Shown piece after piece: positions 16,802 to 25,601 of a stretch of 37,520 nt of DNA. Location: positions 1 through 37,520 of the forward strand of contig JAZKAS010000027.1 of assembly GCA_040389005.1 (NCBI GenBank), in the 5' to 3' direction. The stretch comes from JAGOUN01 sp040389005 (GTDB taxonomy: Bacteria; Pseudomonadota; Gammaproteobacteria; JAGOUN01). The number at the start of each line of letters is the position of its first letter. The first letter of the stretch is position 1. The translations under genes and the position numbers were made by a program. The notes below the pieces were generated by a model. The model was not told where the DNA came from. It ran no database searches and was given only the letters and a program-made list of their open reading frames with translations.

Positions 16802-19117
16802 ATGTTGTCGCATGGTTTTTTTGAATCTTTTACGGTGTTTCAAGCGGCAGAAATATTTAGCTTTTCTGATTCGAAAGAATTAGCGGTGGAAATTTGCAAG
16901 GTATTTGACAGAGAAATATCTAAGGATGCACGCAGGGGAAAAAGAAGTGCAGCTGCTAAAGAGTTATTTCAGAGAGGGGATTCGAAAAGTATTGCTTGCC
17001 AGCAACGCGTATTGCTAAGCAATGAAATTCAAACAAAAGAACATTTTGATAATTATGATCTCATAAAAGAAAAAATCCTAGATCGCGCTAATAGATCTGA
17101 GTCTTTCATCTATAAAATAAGTGCACTGTTCTTTTTTATTCGATTGGAAAATTTACCTTTATCGTCTGATAAAATCAATTTAATAAACAACCGTCTTGAG
17201 CACGGTGTTGCGCCTGCTTTATACCGTTATTATAATGGTGATGAAATTAAGCAGCGTGAAATTATCGATAGGCTCATCACTCAGTTAAAAGCGAGCGCAC
17301 TATATAGTGATATATTTTGTTCTTGCGTAGAATCGCTGGCATTATGTTTTCAACTCATGCCTCAATCCAGTTTAGATATACGCGACCAACATATTAAAGA
17401 AATTTTTAATGACTTTGTTACTAAGCTTCAATCGCTTTCCTTCTCAAATTTATCTATCTTTACCGCTTCTACAGATCCCTTTAAAAAATTCCGCCTATTT
17501 GATAATATTGAAAGGCATAATTTTTTCAGCGCAGTAATAGCATTATCTTCTTGCCTTTCTCTTGTAAATAATGTGAATCGTGAGAAAATATTGACAAAAA
17601 AATGTATTGAGTTATTGAGCCAAGCACTTATTAATTTTTTCCCTGCTTCATTAGAGGCATTAAATATTGATGGGTTATTACAGCGCGCTTATGAGGCTTT
17701 TGCTGCATGGTTATCATGCGATAAAGATATCAGCGAAAGCATGGCTCGCGAAATTCTAAATATTTATCAAGAAAATATTGAAGAAAATGTTGAAGAAAAT
17801 ATTGAAGAAAAAAGAGAATATATAACCTGCTTTTCAAAAGTTGATAAGCTTGTCCCTGCTGCGATGATTAATATTTTTATTTCGGCATTCAGCAAAAGAT
17901 CTGTATCGCGTGTGGCGGCAGCTACCAGATGTTTAAAGGAATGTGAAGCATCAATGAGTGAGTCTGACAAAAAAAGAGTCTATGCTGTGTATCATAGTGC
18001 AATACTCAATCGTGGAAATAAAGATGACGTTCTGTCAATTGAAGAAAATTTGAATTTATATTCTTTTGCAACGACTGTGGCGGAGCGAGAAATTAGTGTT
18101 GATAGCCTGTTATCCCATCCTGAAGTAAACAAGCATAAAGAAAAAATTTTTGGCGCTTTAAGTTTGTCATTGGCCTCAGTCAGCGTAGCAAGCCAAGAAA
18201 AAATATTGAGCGCTATCTATGCATTAGATTATAAAGATCCGCTCTCATCAAATGCGTCAAATTTTATGATTTACATCATTAGGTGTTTCCATGTTCTCAG
18301 CATGAAACAACGTGATGAGGTTATCGATAAAATAGCCTCTATGTTAGATAATTCTAGCCAACAGTTTCTTTTGTACACTATCAGTTTTCTTCATGCTCAT
18401 TTTAACAGCAAAGGGTTACCAATGCCTGAAAAAATTGAAGACAAACTTAGTGCTATTGTTGATAAACTTATCTCAGCACCACTTGCTAAACAACAGGGCT
18501 GCGGTATGTTGGAATTTTTGATTAAATACTACTTATATATTCGAGGAGAAAAACATATACCCTCGGTAGTCACTGATTCGTTCGTTAAATATATTGATCG
18601 TAAAAAATTCCAGTCTTCGATAAATCATGCTTATTATTATCTCCCATTGTTTGATGACGCTGGAAAAGAATTTGTGCTTAATTATATCATTAGTGAATTG
18701 AATATTAAGTACGAAGTTACCCCCAGTTTTTCGCATGCAGCAGCTAACTCTTTTCACCTATATTTTAAGTTTGTCGACAATGAAGGTTTGCGTGAAAAAA
18801 TGATAAGCGCACTTTTGGAGAAAATACAAATCTATGGCAGAAGTTTCTTCGTATGCTTGCTAGTAAAATGTTTTTTGACTGCTAGCGGAAATAATAAAAA
18901 ATTGTTTATTAATACACTTGAAAATTATGCTAATCAGGCTACTAATCCAGATCAAAAAGATCTTGCGCTTGAGCTCGTTGAAAAATGCAATGGTTTGTTT
19001 GTAATGGGGAACTTATATGAGCAGTTGCGAGCAGGTGTTCCCAAATCCCAGAAAAATACCAATGGTAACGCTGCGGCATCCGAGTCCGCAGCGCCTACAC
19101 CAGGGTGTGGCAAATAA
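16802..19117 (+). CDS. Large hypothetical alpha-solenoid-like protein
   Basis: I do not recognise this 771-residue protein. It has no signal peptide or membrane span. It is made of many amphipathic helix pairs of 35-45 residues (for example SKNEIFGALSLSLASVS-like and DSFVKYIDRKKFQ stretches), which suggests a HEAT/armadillo-like solenoid. An acidic repeat of the five-residue pattern NIEEN-VEEN-IEEK lies near residues 324-338. The C-terminal tail is Ala/Ser/Pro-rich (ASESAAPTPGCGK) and looks disordered. It has its own promoter and strong AAGGTG ribosome site and lies convergent to gatB, with only 11 bases between the two stop codons. Its size and make-up recall the two paralogues at 26001-28682 and 32320-35064, but I see no clear sequence match. 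An effector role is conjecture. Confidence 0.85.
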   Translation: MLSHGFFESFTVFQAAEIFSFSDSKELAVEICKVFDREISKDARRGKRSAAAKELFQRGDSKSIACQQRVLLSNEIQTKEHFDNYDLIKEKILDRANRSESFIYKISALFFFIRLENLPLSSDKINLINNRLEHGVAPALYRYYNGDEIKQREIIDRLITQLKASALYSDIFCSCVESLALCFQLMPQSSLDIRDQHIKEIFNDFVTKLQSLSFSNLSIFTASTDPFKKFRLFDNIERHNFFSAVIALSSCLSLVNNVNREKILTKKCIELLSQALINFFPASLEALNIDGLLQRAYEAFAAWLSCDKDISESMAREILNIYQENIEENVEENIEEKREYITCFSKVDKLVPAAMINIFISAFSKRSVSRVAAATRCLKECEASMSESDKKRVYAVYHSAILNRGNKDDVLSIEENLNLYSFATTVAEREISVDSLLSHPEVNKHKEKIFGALSLSLASVSVASQEKILSAIYALDYKDPLSSNASNFMIYIIRCFHVLSMKQRDEVIDKIASMLDNSSQQFLLYTISFLHAHFNSKGLPMPEKIEDKLSAIVDKLISAPLAKQQGCGMLEFLIKYYLYIRGEKHIPSVVTDSFVKYIDRKKFQSSINHAYYYLPLFDDAGKEFVLNYIISELNIKYEVTPSFSHAAANSFHLYFKFVDNEGLREKMISALLEKIQIYGRSFFVCLLVKCFLTASGNNKKLFINTLENYANQATNPDQKDLALELVEKCNGLFVMGNLYEQLRAGVPKSQKNTNGNAAASESAAPTPGCGK

Positions 19118-19128
19118 ATTTGTGTAGA

Positions 19129-20565
19129 TTATTTCAATTTCTCTTTTAGTAAATCATTCACTTGTTGTGGATTTGCTTTGCCTTTAGAAAGTTTCATTGT
19201 TTCACCGACAAAATAACCGAACAAGCGTTCATTGCCATTGCGATAATCTGCGAGTTGTTTTGGGTTATTATCAATAACTTGTTGAATAATTGCCTCAATC
19301 GCACCGGTATCGGTTACTTGTTTTAAGCCTTTATCTTCAATGATTTTGTCTGCCTCATCACCTGTTTCCCACATGGCTTCAAAAATGATTTTTGCAATCT
19401 TTCCAGAAATCGTGTTATCCGCAATGCGTTTTAATAGACCGGCTTTAAGTTTAGCGCTGATCGGGCTTTGATGAATTTCAAGATTGGCTTTATTTAATGC
19501 TGCTGATAATTCGCCCATAATCCAGTTTGCGGCCAATTTCGCATGCGAGAAATCTAAGTGCGAAATCACTTCTTCAAAATAATCGGCTAATGCACGTGAT
19601 GCCACCAAGACATCGGCGTCGTAAGTAGAAAGGCCAAAGTTTTCAATAAATCGAAAACGTTTTTGTTCAGGAAGTTCAGGCAGTGTCGCGCGTACCTTTT
19701 CGATATCTTCTGCGGTAACCACTAAAGGCAATAAATCAGGATCCGGAAAATAGCGATAATCTTGTGCTTCTTCTTTTGAACGCATCGAGCGTGTTTCATT
19801 TTTATCAGCATCATAAAGCCGAGTTTCTTGTACGACTTTTTCACCGCGTTCAATTAAAGCAATTTGCCGTTCAACTTCATAATTAATCGCTTTTTCAACA
19901 AAGCGAAATGAATTGACGTTTTTAATTTCTGCGCGTGTACCAAATTCTTTTTGACCTTTCGGGCGTACGGAAACATTGGCGTCACAACGGAATGAGCCTT
20001 CTTGCATGTTGCCATCACAAATATCGATATAACGTAATAAAGTGTGTAATGTTTTTAAATACGCAACCGCTTCTTTAGCAGAATACATTTCAGGTTCAGA
20101 AACGATTTCTAATAATGGTGTTCCGGCGCGATTTAAATCGAGTCCGGTTTGTTGGCTGTAACTTTCATGCATCGATTTTCCAGCATCTTCTTCTAAATGC
20201 GCACGTGTCACGCCAATGATTTTTTCGCTGCCGTCTTCTAGTTGAATATTCAAATGACCTTTGCCGACGATAGGAATTTGTAGCTGACTAATTTGATAGC
20301 CTTTAGGAAGATCAGGGTAAAAATAATTTTTACGCTCAAACACAGAGCGTTTATTAATTTCTGCATCAATGGCTAAACCAAATTTAAGTGCCATCGTAAC
20401 GACATCATGATTAAGCACCGGTAATGTACCCGGCATGGCTAAATCAAGTGCGCACGCTTGTATATTTGGTTCTGCGCCATACGCAGTGGCTGCACCTGAA
20501 AAAATTTTACTTTTGGTGCGAAGTTGCGCGTGTACTTCTAAACCAATCACTGTTTCCCATTCCAT
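19129..20565 (-). CDS. gatB: Aspartyl/glutamyl-tRNA(Asn/Gln) amidotransferase subunit B
   Basis: tRNA-binding kinase-like subunit of GatCAB, which converts misacylated Glu-tRNA-Gln or Asp-tRNA-Asn into Gln-tRNA-Gln or Asn-tRNA-Asn in the cytoplasm. The 478-residue product has typical features: WETVIGLEVHAQL at the start, KNYFYPDLPKGYQISQ, GSFRCDANVSVRP, and the C-terminal tail domain ending NPQQVNDLLKEKL. ATG 20565 is chosen over the preceding ATG at 20568, because CCGGAG is then 7 bases upstream and the N-terminus MEWE matches the family. It is the last gene of gatC-gatA-gatB. Confidence 0.98.
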   Translation of the reverse strand: MEWETVIGLEVHAQLRTKSKIFSGAATAYGAEPNIQACALDLAMPGTLPVLNHDVVTMALKFGLAIDAEINKRSVFERKNYFYPDLPKGYQISQLQIPIVGKGHLNIQLEDGSEKIIGVTRAHLEEDAGKSMHESYSQQTGLDLNRAGTPLLEIVSEPEMYSAKEAVAYLKTLHTLLRYIDICDGNMQEGSFRCDANVSVRPKGQKEFGTRAEIKNVNSFRFVEKAINYEVERQIALIERGEKVVQETRLYDADKNETRSMRSKEEAQDYRYFPDPDLLPLVVTAEDIEKVRATLPELPEQKRFRFIENFGLSTYDADVLVASRALADYFEEVISHLDFSHAKLAANWIMGELSAALNKANLEIHQSPISAKLKAGLLKRIADNTISGKIAKIIFEAMWETGDEADKIIEDKGLKQVTDTGAIEAIIQQVIDNNPKQLADYRNGNERLFGYFVGETMKLSKGKANPQQVNDLLKEKLK

Positions 20566-20595
20566 CATGAATCTCCGGAGTTGTCATGTATTTTT

Positions 20596-20650
20596 GTAGG
20601 GGCAACGGCCTTGTGCCTGCCCAAGGGCGACCGCAAGAGTCGCCCCCTAC
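20596..20650. repeat. GTAGGGGC-type double palindromic repeat between gatA and gatB
   Basis: The element starts GTAGGGGC (20596) and ends GCCCCCTAC (20650), its outer arms being complementary. Inside are two hairpins: GGCA/TGCC around ACGGCCTTG, and GGGCGAC/GTCGCCC around CGCAAGA-like bases. It is more GC-rich than the surrounding genes and sits in the 94-base gap of an operon. It is the best copy of a family also seen at 10022-10046 and possibly 187-211. Confidence 0.7.
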
Positions 20651-20659
20651 ATCCACAAT

Positions 20660-22114
20660 TTATTTAAAATTCTCTGGCACTTTCTTATGCCAATCCGTTA
20701 ACAATTGATATTGATGCGCAACGCCTAACATGCGCGCTTCATCAAAATAATTGCCAATAATTTGTAATCCAACAGGCATGTTATTGATCAAGCCAGCAGG
20801 GATTGACATGCCTGGTAATCCTGCAAGATTCACCGCAATCGTGTACATATCCGATAAATACATTTGAATTGGATCTTGGCAACGTTCGCCAATTTTAAAT
20901 GCCGTAGTCGGTGATGTTGGTCCCATAATCACATCGACATTTTCAAAGGCCGTTAAAAAATCTCGGCGAATAAGCCGACGAATTTTTTGTGCTTTCAAAT
21001 AACACGCTTCATAAGATTTTGAAGAGAGTGCATACGTTCCTACCATAATACGTTGTTTTACTTCTGTGCCAAAGCCTTCTGCGCGTGAACGTTGATAAAG
21101 ATCTAATAAATTTTTGGGATTGTCACAACGATAACCATAACGTACGCCATCATAGCGTGACAAATTTGACGAACATTCTGCGGGTGCGATGACATAATAT
21201 GCTGCGGTAGCGACATCATTGTGAGGGAGTTCAATATCATGCAGCGTGGCGCCTTGTGATTCGAATACTTTAATCGCGGTTTGAATGACTTCCGCCATTT
21301 GCTTATCTAAACGTTCATCAAAAAACGTTTTTGGAATACCAATACGTAAGCCTTTTAACGGTTGATTCAATAGGGCGGTGTAATCAATTTTTGCGCGATC
21401 GATTGATGTGGAATCTTTGGGATCAAAGCCTGCCATTGTGTTTAACATCAGCGCTAAATCTTCTGCGGTTTTACCCATCGGGCCAGCTTGATCAAGACTT
21501 GAGGCAAACGCAATCATGCCATAACGTGAAACAGAGCCATACGTCGGTTTGATACCAGAAATGCCGGTGAGTGCCGCCGGTTGACGAATAGATCCACCCG
21601 TGTCGGTGCCTGTTGCACCCGCAGCCAATTGTGCGGCCATAGCAGCAGAAGCGCCCCCCGAAGATCCGCCGGGAACGCATTCTAAATCCCAAGGATTTTT
21701 TACTGCGCCATAAAAACTGGTTTCATTCGATGAACCCATGGCGAATTCATCCATATTAGTTTTGCCTAACATGACACTGCCGGCGTCTAAGAATTTTTGT
21801 GTAACGGTAGATTCATAAGGCGCAATAAAATTATCCAACATTTTTGAACCACAGGTTGTTTTAATGCCTTGCGTACAAAAAATATCTTTTTGCGCCATAG
21901 GAATACCGGTGAGTGCTTCAATGCGGCCTTCTTGAATACGCTTATCGGCATCCGCGGCTTGTTTTAAAGCGGTTTCATCACAAATCGTCACAAACGCATT
22001 GAGCGAGCTCTGATATTGATGAATGCGCTTCAAATAATGGTGTGTGAGTTCGACACTGGAGATTTTTTTTGTGTCGAGCATTTTTCGTAATTCGGCAATC
22101 GTATAATTATGCAT
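20660..22114 (-). CDS. gatA: Aspartyl/glutamyl-tRNA(Asn/Gln) amidotransferase subunit A
   Basis: Amidase subunit of GatCAB; it hydrolyses glutamine to supply ammonia for transamidation. The 484-residue protein has the amidase-signature Ser-cisSer-Lys triad: Lys76 (IPMAQKDIF), Ser151 (PGGSSGGASA) and Ser175 (DTGGSIRQPA). Further hallmarks are KTNMDEFAMGSSNETSFYG and SSLDQAGPMGKTAEDLALML. The start MHNYTIAELRKML follows gatC after only 8 bases, so they are probably translated together. Confidence 0.98.
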   Translation of the reverse strand: MHNYTIAELRKMLDTKKISSVELTHHYLKRIHQYQSSLNAFVTICDETALKQAADADKRIQEGRIEALTGIPMAQKDIFCTQGIKTTCGSKMLDNFIAPYESTVTQKFLDAGSVMLGKTNMDEFAMGSSNETSFYGAVKNPWDLECVPGGSSGGASAAMAAQLAAGATGTDTGGSIRQPAALTGISGIKPTYGSVSRYGMIAFASSLDQAGPMGKTAEDLALMLNTMAGFDPKDSTSIDRAKIDYTALLNQPLKGLRIGIPKTFFDERLDKQMAEVIQTAIKVFESQGATLHDIELPHNDVATAAYYVIAPAECSSNLSRYDGVRYGYRCDNPKNLLDLYQRSRAEGFGTEVKQRIMVGTYALSSKSYEACYLKAQKIRRLIRRDFLTAFENVDVIMGPTSPTTAFKIGERCQDPIQMYLSDMYTIAVNLAGLPGMSIPAGLINNMPVGLQIIGNYFDEARMLGVAHQYQLLTDWHKKVPENFK

Positions 22115-22122
22115 GTTTAAAC

Positions 22123-22410
22123 CTATTCAATAACCAATGGAACAAAATATAAGCCGTGATCGGCGTTGGGCGCGATTGATTGGAAAATATCACGCTGATT
22201 GGTTTCAGTCACTTCGTCTAAACGTAGGCGCTGTGTCGCGTCAATCGGATGCGATAAAGGCGCAATATTGTCTGTGTTGATGCTGTCCATGTGTTCAATC
22301 ATGGTCAACACCTTGCTTAATCGAGGTTGCATGTTGGCAACGTCTTCATCGGAAACCTCAATGCGCGCTAAATGCGCAATTTTACGAATTTCTGTATCGG
22401 AAAGTATCAT
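22123..22410 (-). CDS. gatC: Aspartyl/glutamyl-tRNA(Asn/Gln) amidotransferase subunit C
   Basis: Small stabilising subunit that wraps around GatA and GatB in the amidotransferase. The 95-residue protein has the family pattern: ILSDTEIRKIAHLARIEVSD, LSKVLTMIEHMDSINTDNI, then PLSHP and a C-terminal DHGLYFVPLVIE. ATG 22410 is preferred to the in-frame GTG at 22425, because GGGA lies 9 bases upstream and the extra residues MGIDF are not family-like. It is the first gene of the gatCAB operon. Confidence 0.97.
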   Translation of the reverse strand: MILSDTEIRKIAHLARIEVSDEDVANMQPRLSKVLTMIEHMDSINTDNIAPLSHPIDATQRLRLDEVTETNQRDIFQSIAPNADHGLYFVPLVIE

Positions 22411-22446
22411 GAAATCGATTCCCACGTTATGGCGAAAAGGGTGCAG

Positions 22447-22452
22447 ATTATA
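22447..22452 (-). promoter_or_regulatory. -10 box for gatCAB
   Basis: TATAAT on the minus strand, 37 bases upstream of the gatC ATG. The -35 position holds a weak TTTCCT-like sequence at 17 bases spacing. Confidence 0.35.
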
Positions 22453-22506
22453 AAGTATTACGCCTTGCCAGGAAAGTCCCGTTGTTAATAAGTAATGCTG
22501 TGGTAT

Positions 22507-23730
22507 TTATTTGGCATTATTAATCATGATCGTTGTCATTAATGTGATCAACGCGGATAACGTTAAATATGCGCCAGGAGAAAATACAGACGCATTTTTG
22601 CTTAACAATAAGCCGATCGTCGGCGTTAATCCGCCAAAAACACCAAAGCCAATATTAAAAACCAAGGCTAATAGGGTATATCTTACATAACTTGGCGTAA
22701 GCTCTGTGATTAATCCCGGCAAAATAGATGCGTTAAAAGCAGTCATGATAGATAATGCAATCAAGCACGCTGATACGATCGTATTATCGCCATGTTCTAA
22801 AAAATAAAAAATGGGTAACGAAAAAAGTAAGAATAAGCTTGTGCTAATCCGCAGGGCTTTCAAACCGCCAATAAATGTCACGAGTAATGCAAATATGGGG
22901 ACGAAAAAAACATGAATTAACATACATCCAGTATTATTCATGAGTGCGGTGCCGCTAGAAAAATGGCGTTTTTGTGTTAAAAATACGGGTAAAAACATAA
23001 AAACAAAATAGTAACTTGTTGCATGTAAATAGATTAAACCTAATCCTGAAAAAACAGAAAATTTATATTTTTTCGCTACTTCTTTGAGGGGATTTAATAT
23101 CGGATTAAAAACAAACTCAGGTGATTCAGTGATTTTTCTACGGACTAAAAAAATTAAGAAACCCATGGGTAACGACATTAAAAAAGCAATTCTCCATCCA
23201 TAGTGATGCATAAAAGTAGTATCAAATATTTTGTAAAAAATAGCCGTAACGGCAGAAGCAAGAATAATGCCAAAACTGCCTGCGCAACTGGCAAAACTTC
23301 CCCATAAATATTTCCAACGCGGTGAGCGTTCGCAGAGATAAACCATATTGCCAGAGTATTCGCCACCTAAAAAGATTCCCTGAATGATGCGTATGGCGAT
23401 GAGTAAGATGATACTTAAACAGCCGACGGAATCATAAGTGGGTAACGCGGCGATAATCGCCGTAGAAAGTGTAATAACAAGAGGCGTGACTTTTAAGGGT
23501 AAAACGCGCCCATATTTGTCGCCTAAATATCCACATAATATCGCACCTATTGGCCTTGCTAAAAATCCTACCGCAAAAACTCCATATGCTGCGATCAGTG
23601 TGAGCCAGTGATTTTCTGTGTGAGGAAAAAAGAGTTGTGAAAATATTGGCGCAAAAAAACCATAAAGCGCGAAATCAAACCATTCTAATGAGCTACCGCT
23701 TCCACTGAGTAATGTGTTTTTGAATGACAT
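22507..23730 (-). CDS. MFS transporter of the metabolite:H+ symporter (ProP-like) family
   Basis: Inner-membrane proton-coupled symporter. The 407-residue protein has about 12 hydrophobic segments. The N-terminal SGSSLEWFDFALYGFFAPI, the loop-2/3 motif GYLGDKYGRVLPLK and RIIQGIFLGGEYSG place it in the metabolite:H+ symporter group of the major facilitator family, which includes ProP and alpha-ketoglutarate or citrate carriers; the substrate cannot be told from sequence. It is a little shorter than ProP (500), lacking its C-terminal coiled coil. ATG 23730 is preferred to TTG 23736; no good ribosome site is visible for either. It is followed on the same strand by gatCAB. Confidence 0.9.
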   Translation of the reverse strand: MSFKNTLLSGSGSSLEWFDFALYGFFAPIFSQLFFPHTENHWLTLIAAYGVFAVGFLARPIGAILCGYLGDKYGRVLPLKVTPLVITLSTAIIAALPTYDSVGCLSIILLIAIRIIQGIFLGGEYSGNMVYLCERSPRWKYLWGSFASCAGSFGIILASAVTAIFYKIFDTTFMHHYGWRIAFLMSLPMGFLIFLVRRKITESPEFVFNPILNPLKEVAKKYKFSVFSGLGLIYLHATSYYFVFMFLPVFLTQKRHFSSGTALMNNTGCMLIHVFFVPIFALLVTFIGGLKALRISTSLFLLFSLPIFYFLEHGDNTIVSACLIALSIMTAFNASILPGLITELTPSYVRYTLLALVFNIGFGVFGGLTPTIGLLLSKNASVFSPGAYLTLSALITLMTTIMINNAK

Positions 23731-23826
23731 GCTCAAATCTACGAAGTGAATGGTGGTGCGATGTTAACTAAAAAACTTGTCAGTTCGCAACGGTCTCCTT
23801 ATGTTAAAAAATGGCACGTGCGCTTG

Positions 23827-23845
23827 CTAACGCTCAGAGCGTTAG
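23827..23845. promoter_or_regulatory. Perfect 19-bp palindrome, possible operator
   Basis: CTAACGCTCAGAGCGTTAG: nine-base arms around a single A. It lies in the 199-base region between the divergent MFS and PP2C genes, and a partial third copy (CTAACGTTTT) follows at 23851. A TATACT at 23889-23894 may be the -10 box of the PP2C gene. A role as an operator for either gene is inferred from its symmetry only. Confidence 0.45.
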
Positions 23846-23929
23846 ATAACCTAACGTTTTAAGCGCTGCATCTGTAAGGACTTGTACTATACTCTGGTCA
23901 AGATAAGAAAAATAAAACAAGGTTGAGTG

Positions 23930-25345
23930 ATGTGGCGAGCGTTTGGTCAGGATCAAAAGGTTGGGTCGCTTAACATACCTAATTATACTCCGAAAAAAGC
24001 AGATTATGTAAAAGAAAGGGATGTGTTTCATTTGTGTGAAATACAAGGTGGCAGGAACGAGCAGCAAGATGCTATTGCGACCTCGTACGTGGAAAGTTTC
24101 CCAGATTTTTCGATCGTTGATCGCATTAGTATTTTGCGAAATACCGTTAAAGCAATGCAGGATCTGTATGATGTGAATTCTAATGCGAAACCTTTTGGTG
24201 CTACGTTAAGTACGTCAATTGCTTGGGTTGATGAAAACTCAATTTTACATATTTGGGCAGCTAATGTGGGCGATAGTGCTGTTTATGTCACTATTTTTGA
24301 TGATGAACATAAATCATCATCGACCCATCGTTTAACGTATCTGCATGTACTTAATCCAGCTGATAATCCGGCTGAGTATGATCGTGTGCGAGCGGCAACC
24401 AATGGGACGCAGCCTCAGCAAGACCGAGATGGAGTTTATCGTCTTGACTCGCAAGGCAGACAGGTGATGCCGAGTCGTTCGCTAGGGGATAATGATGTTG
24501 AGCGTTATGGGCTTAGCCACGAGCCTGAGATTTTTGAATATCGTTTCCAGTTGACTGGAGCGCAGCGGGCAAAAGTGACGGTTGCATGTGATGGTTTGGA
24601 AGACGATTTATTCGTTGTGGGAATTAATAAATGTCTTTATGATTCTGACATACAAAATACAAATTCTGCTCAAGCGCTTGTTGCAGCGGCATATAACAAG
24701 GGATCTACAGATAATATTTCAGTTATTGTTTTTACGCCTGGCAAAACACCTGCTTCTGCGCTTGTGGTTGATGGGCATGGGGGAGACAAACAGGAAAATA
24801 CAGCGCTGATTTTTGCGAATATGATTGCTAATGGTTTTTATGGTAGCCTTGAGTGGAATATTTCCCGAAGAACTCCTGTAGTGAAGAAAGTTGAGCAGGA
24901 TTACATTCAAAAAATTGAGCGGCAGTATTGCGCTTTTTTTTCTCAAAGTACCACAGTAAAAGAAATCTCCAACAAAATAAAAAAATTTCAAGATAGTTTT
25001 AAAAAACCTGATAATGCAATTTGCTTGGAAGTGGCGGCTGGTTTTTATCGAGGTGGTGCGATGCCAGATTTGTATGCGCCGATTAGAAGTGGAATGCAAC
25101 TCTTTATTGATGATTTTGAAACTTTTAAAACGAATTGCATGCAAGAATTACGGGCTATGATTGATGAGTCAGATGGTGTCATTAAAACGTCAAAATACAT
25201 AATAAAGGAGATGCCTTTTTCCAAGCATCATCTCACGTCGAACAAGAAATATATTGGTGAATTGATGGCGTTTTCTGATCTAGAGAAGATTTTGCCGGCA
25301 CTGCCTGTCCAAGTGTGCTTGAGTAAAAAACAGCTGTTCTATTGA
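23930..25345 (+). CDS. PP2C-like Ser/Thr phosphatase with a rearranged (permuted) domain
   Basis: The 471-residue protein contains nearly all PP2C (PPM) motifs: GGRNEQQDA (Arg42, Asp47), GATLSTSIAW, WAANVGDSAVYV (about 110-120), LTYLHVLNP, MPSRSLGDNDVERYG (about 180-193), ACDGLEDDL (Asp221) and GSTDNISVIVF (Asp261). PPM phosphatases use such aspartates to bind two metals and dephosphorylate Ser/Thr. The unusual point is order: the metal-binding DGHGG strand, which in all usual members comes directly after the RxxxxD motif, lies here after the final GSTDNI strand (ALVVDGHGGDKQENTALIFA, Asp281). About 160 further residues, helical and unrecognised, follow. ATG 23930 (MWRAFGQ) is preferred to GTG 23927; AGG lies about 7 bases upstream. 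The reading frame probably once continued past 25345 (see next feature). Confidence 0.85.
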   Translation: MWRAFGQDQKVGSLNIPNYTPKKADYVKERDVFHLCEIQGGRNEQQDAIATSYVESFPDFSIVDRISILRNTVKAMQDLYDVNSNAKPFGATLSTSIAWVDENSILHIWAANVGDSAVYVTIFDDEHKSSSTHRLTYLHVLNPADNPAEYDRVRAATNGTQPQQDRDGVYRLDSQGRQVMPSRSLGDNDVERYGLSHEPEIFEYRFQLTGAQRAKVTVACDGLEDDLFVVGINKCLYDSDIQNTNSAQALVAAAYNKGSTDNISVIVFTPGKTPASALVVDGHGGDKQENTALIFANMIANGFYGSLEWNISRRTPVVKKVEQDYIQKIERQYCAFFSQSTTVKEISNKIKKFQDSFKKPDNAICLEVAAGFYRGGAMPDLYAPIRSGMQLFIDDFETFKTNCMQELRAMIDESDGVIKTSKYIIKEMPFSKHHLTSNKKYIGELMAFSDLEKILPALPVQVCLSKKQLFY

Positions 25346-25550
25346 GTTAACCGAGTCATTAAAAGCTGTGATTGAAAAACATATCGCCAGCCTTCTTTCG
25401 CAGTATTTTAGCGAGATAAGGTCGCAATGGCACGTGTCATGCATTACGGGATGTAAACATGCCAGGTTATTTAAAGATAAGTTGGCGACCTCTTCGCTTT
25501 TCCTTATAGATAAAAAGAGTAATCAAGTGTTGCTAAAAAACAACAAATAA
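25323..25550 (+). pseudogene. Likely frameshifted C-terminal tail of the PP2C-like gene
   Basis: Past an A6 run (25325-25330) the +1 frame is open to TAA 25548-25550 and reads KNSCSIELTESLKAVIEKH, then IASLLSQYFSEIRSQW and ending KKSNQVLLKNNK, about 72 residues with ordinary protein composition and helix periodicity. There is no ribosome site for an independent gene; the only start candidates inside are GTG 25368 without a Shine-Dalgarno. Loss of one A would join it to the PP2C protein at VCLSK. It may be a sequencing error, a decayed tail, or slippage. Confidence 0.45.
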
Positions 25551-25601
25551 GTAAAGAAAGGTGCGGGCTCTTTTTCTCAAAGTCTTCTTGTAAGAGAGTA
25601 A

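Noticed and set aside
19069..19093. CGCTGCGG/CCGCAGCG hairpin as a terminator for the 771-residue gene
   Set aside because: It lies inside the coding sequence and has no T-run; probably a by-product of the Ala/Ser codons.
25368..25550. A separate 60-codon gene with a GTG start
   Set aside because: No Shine-Dalgarno, and the open frame extends upstream to the A6 run, so a frameshifted tail of the phosphatase is the simpler reading.
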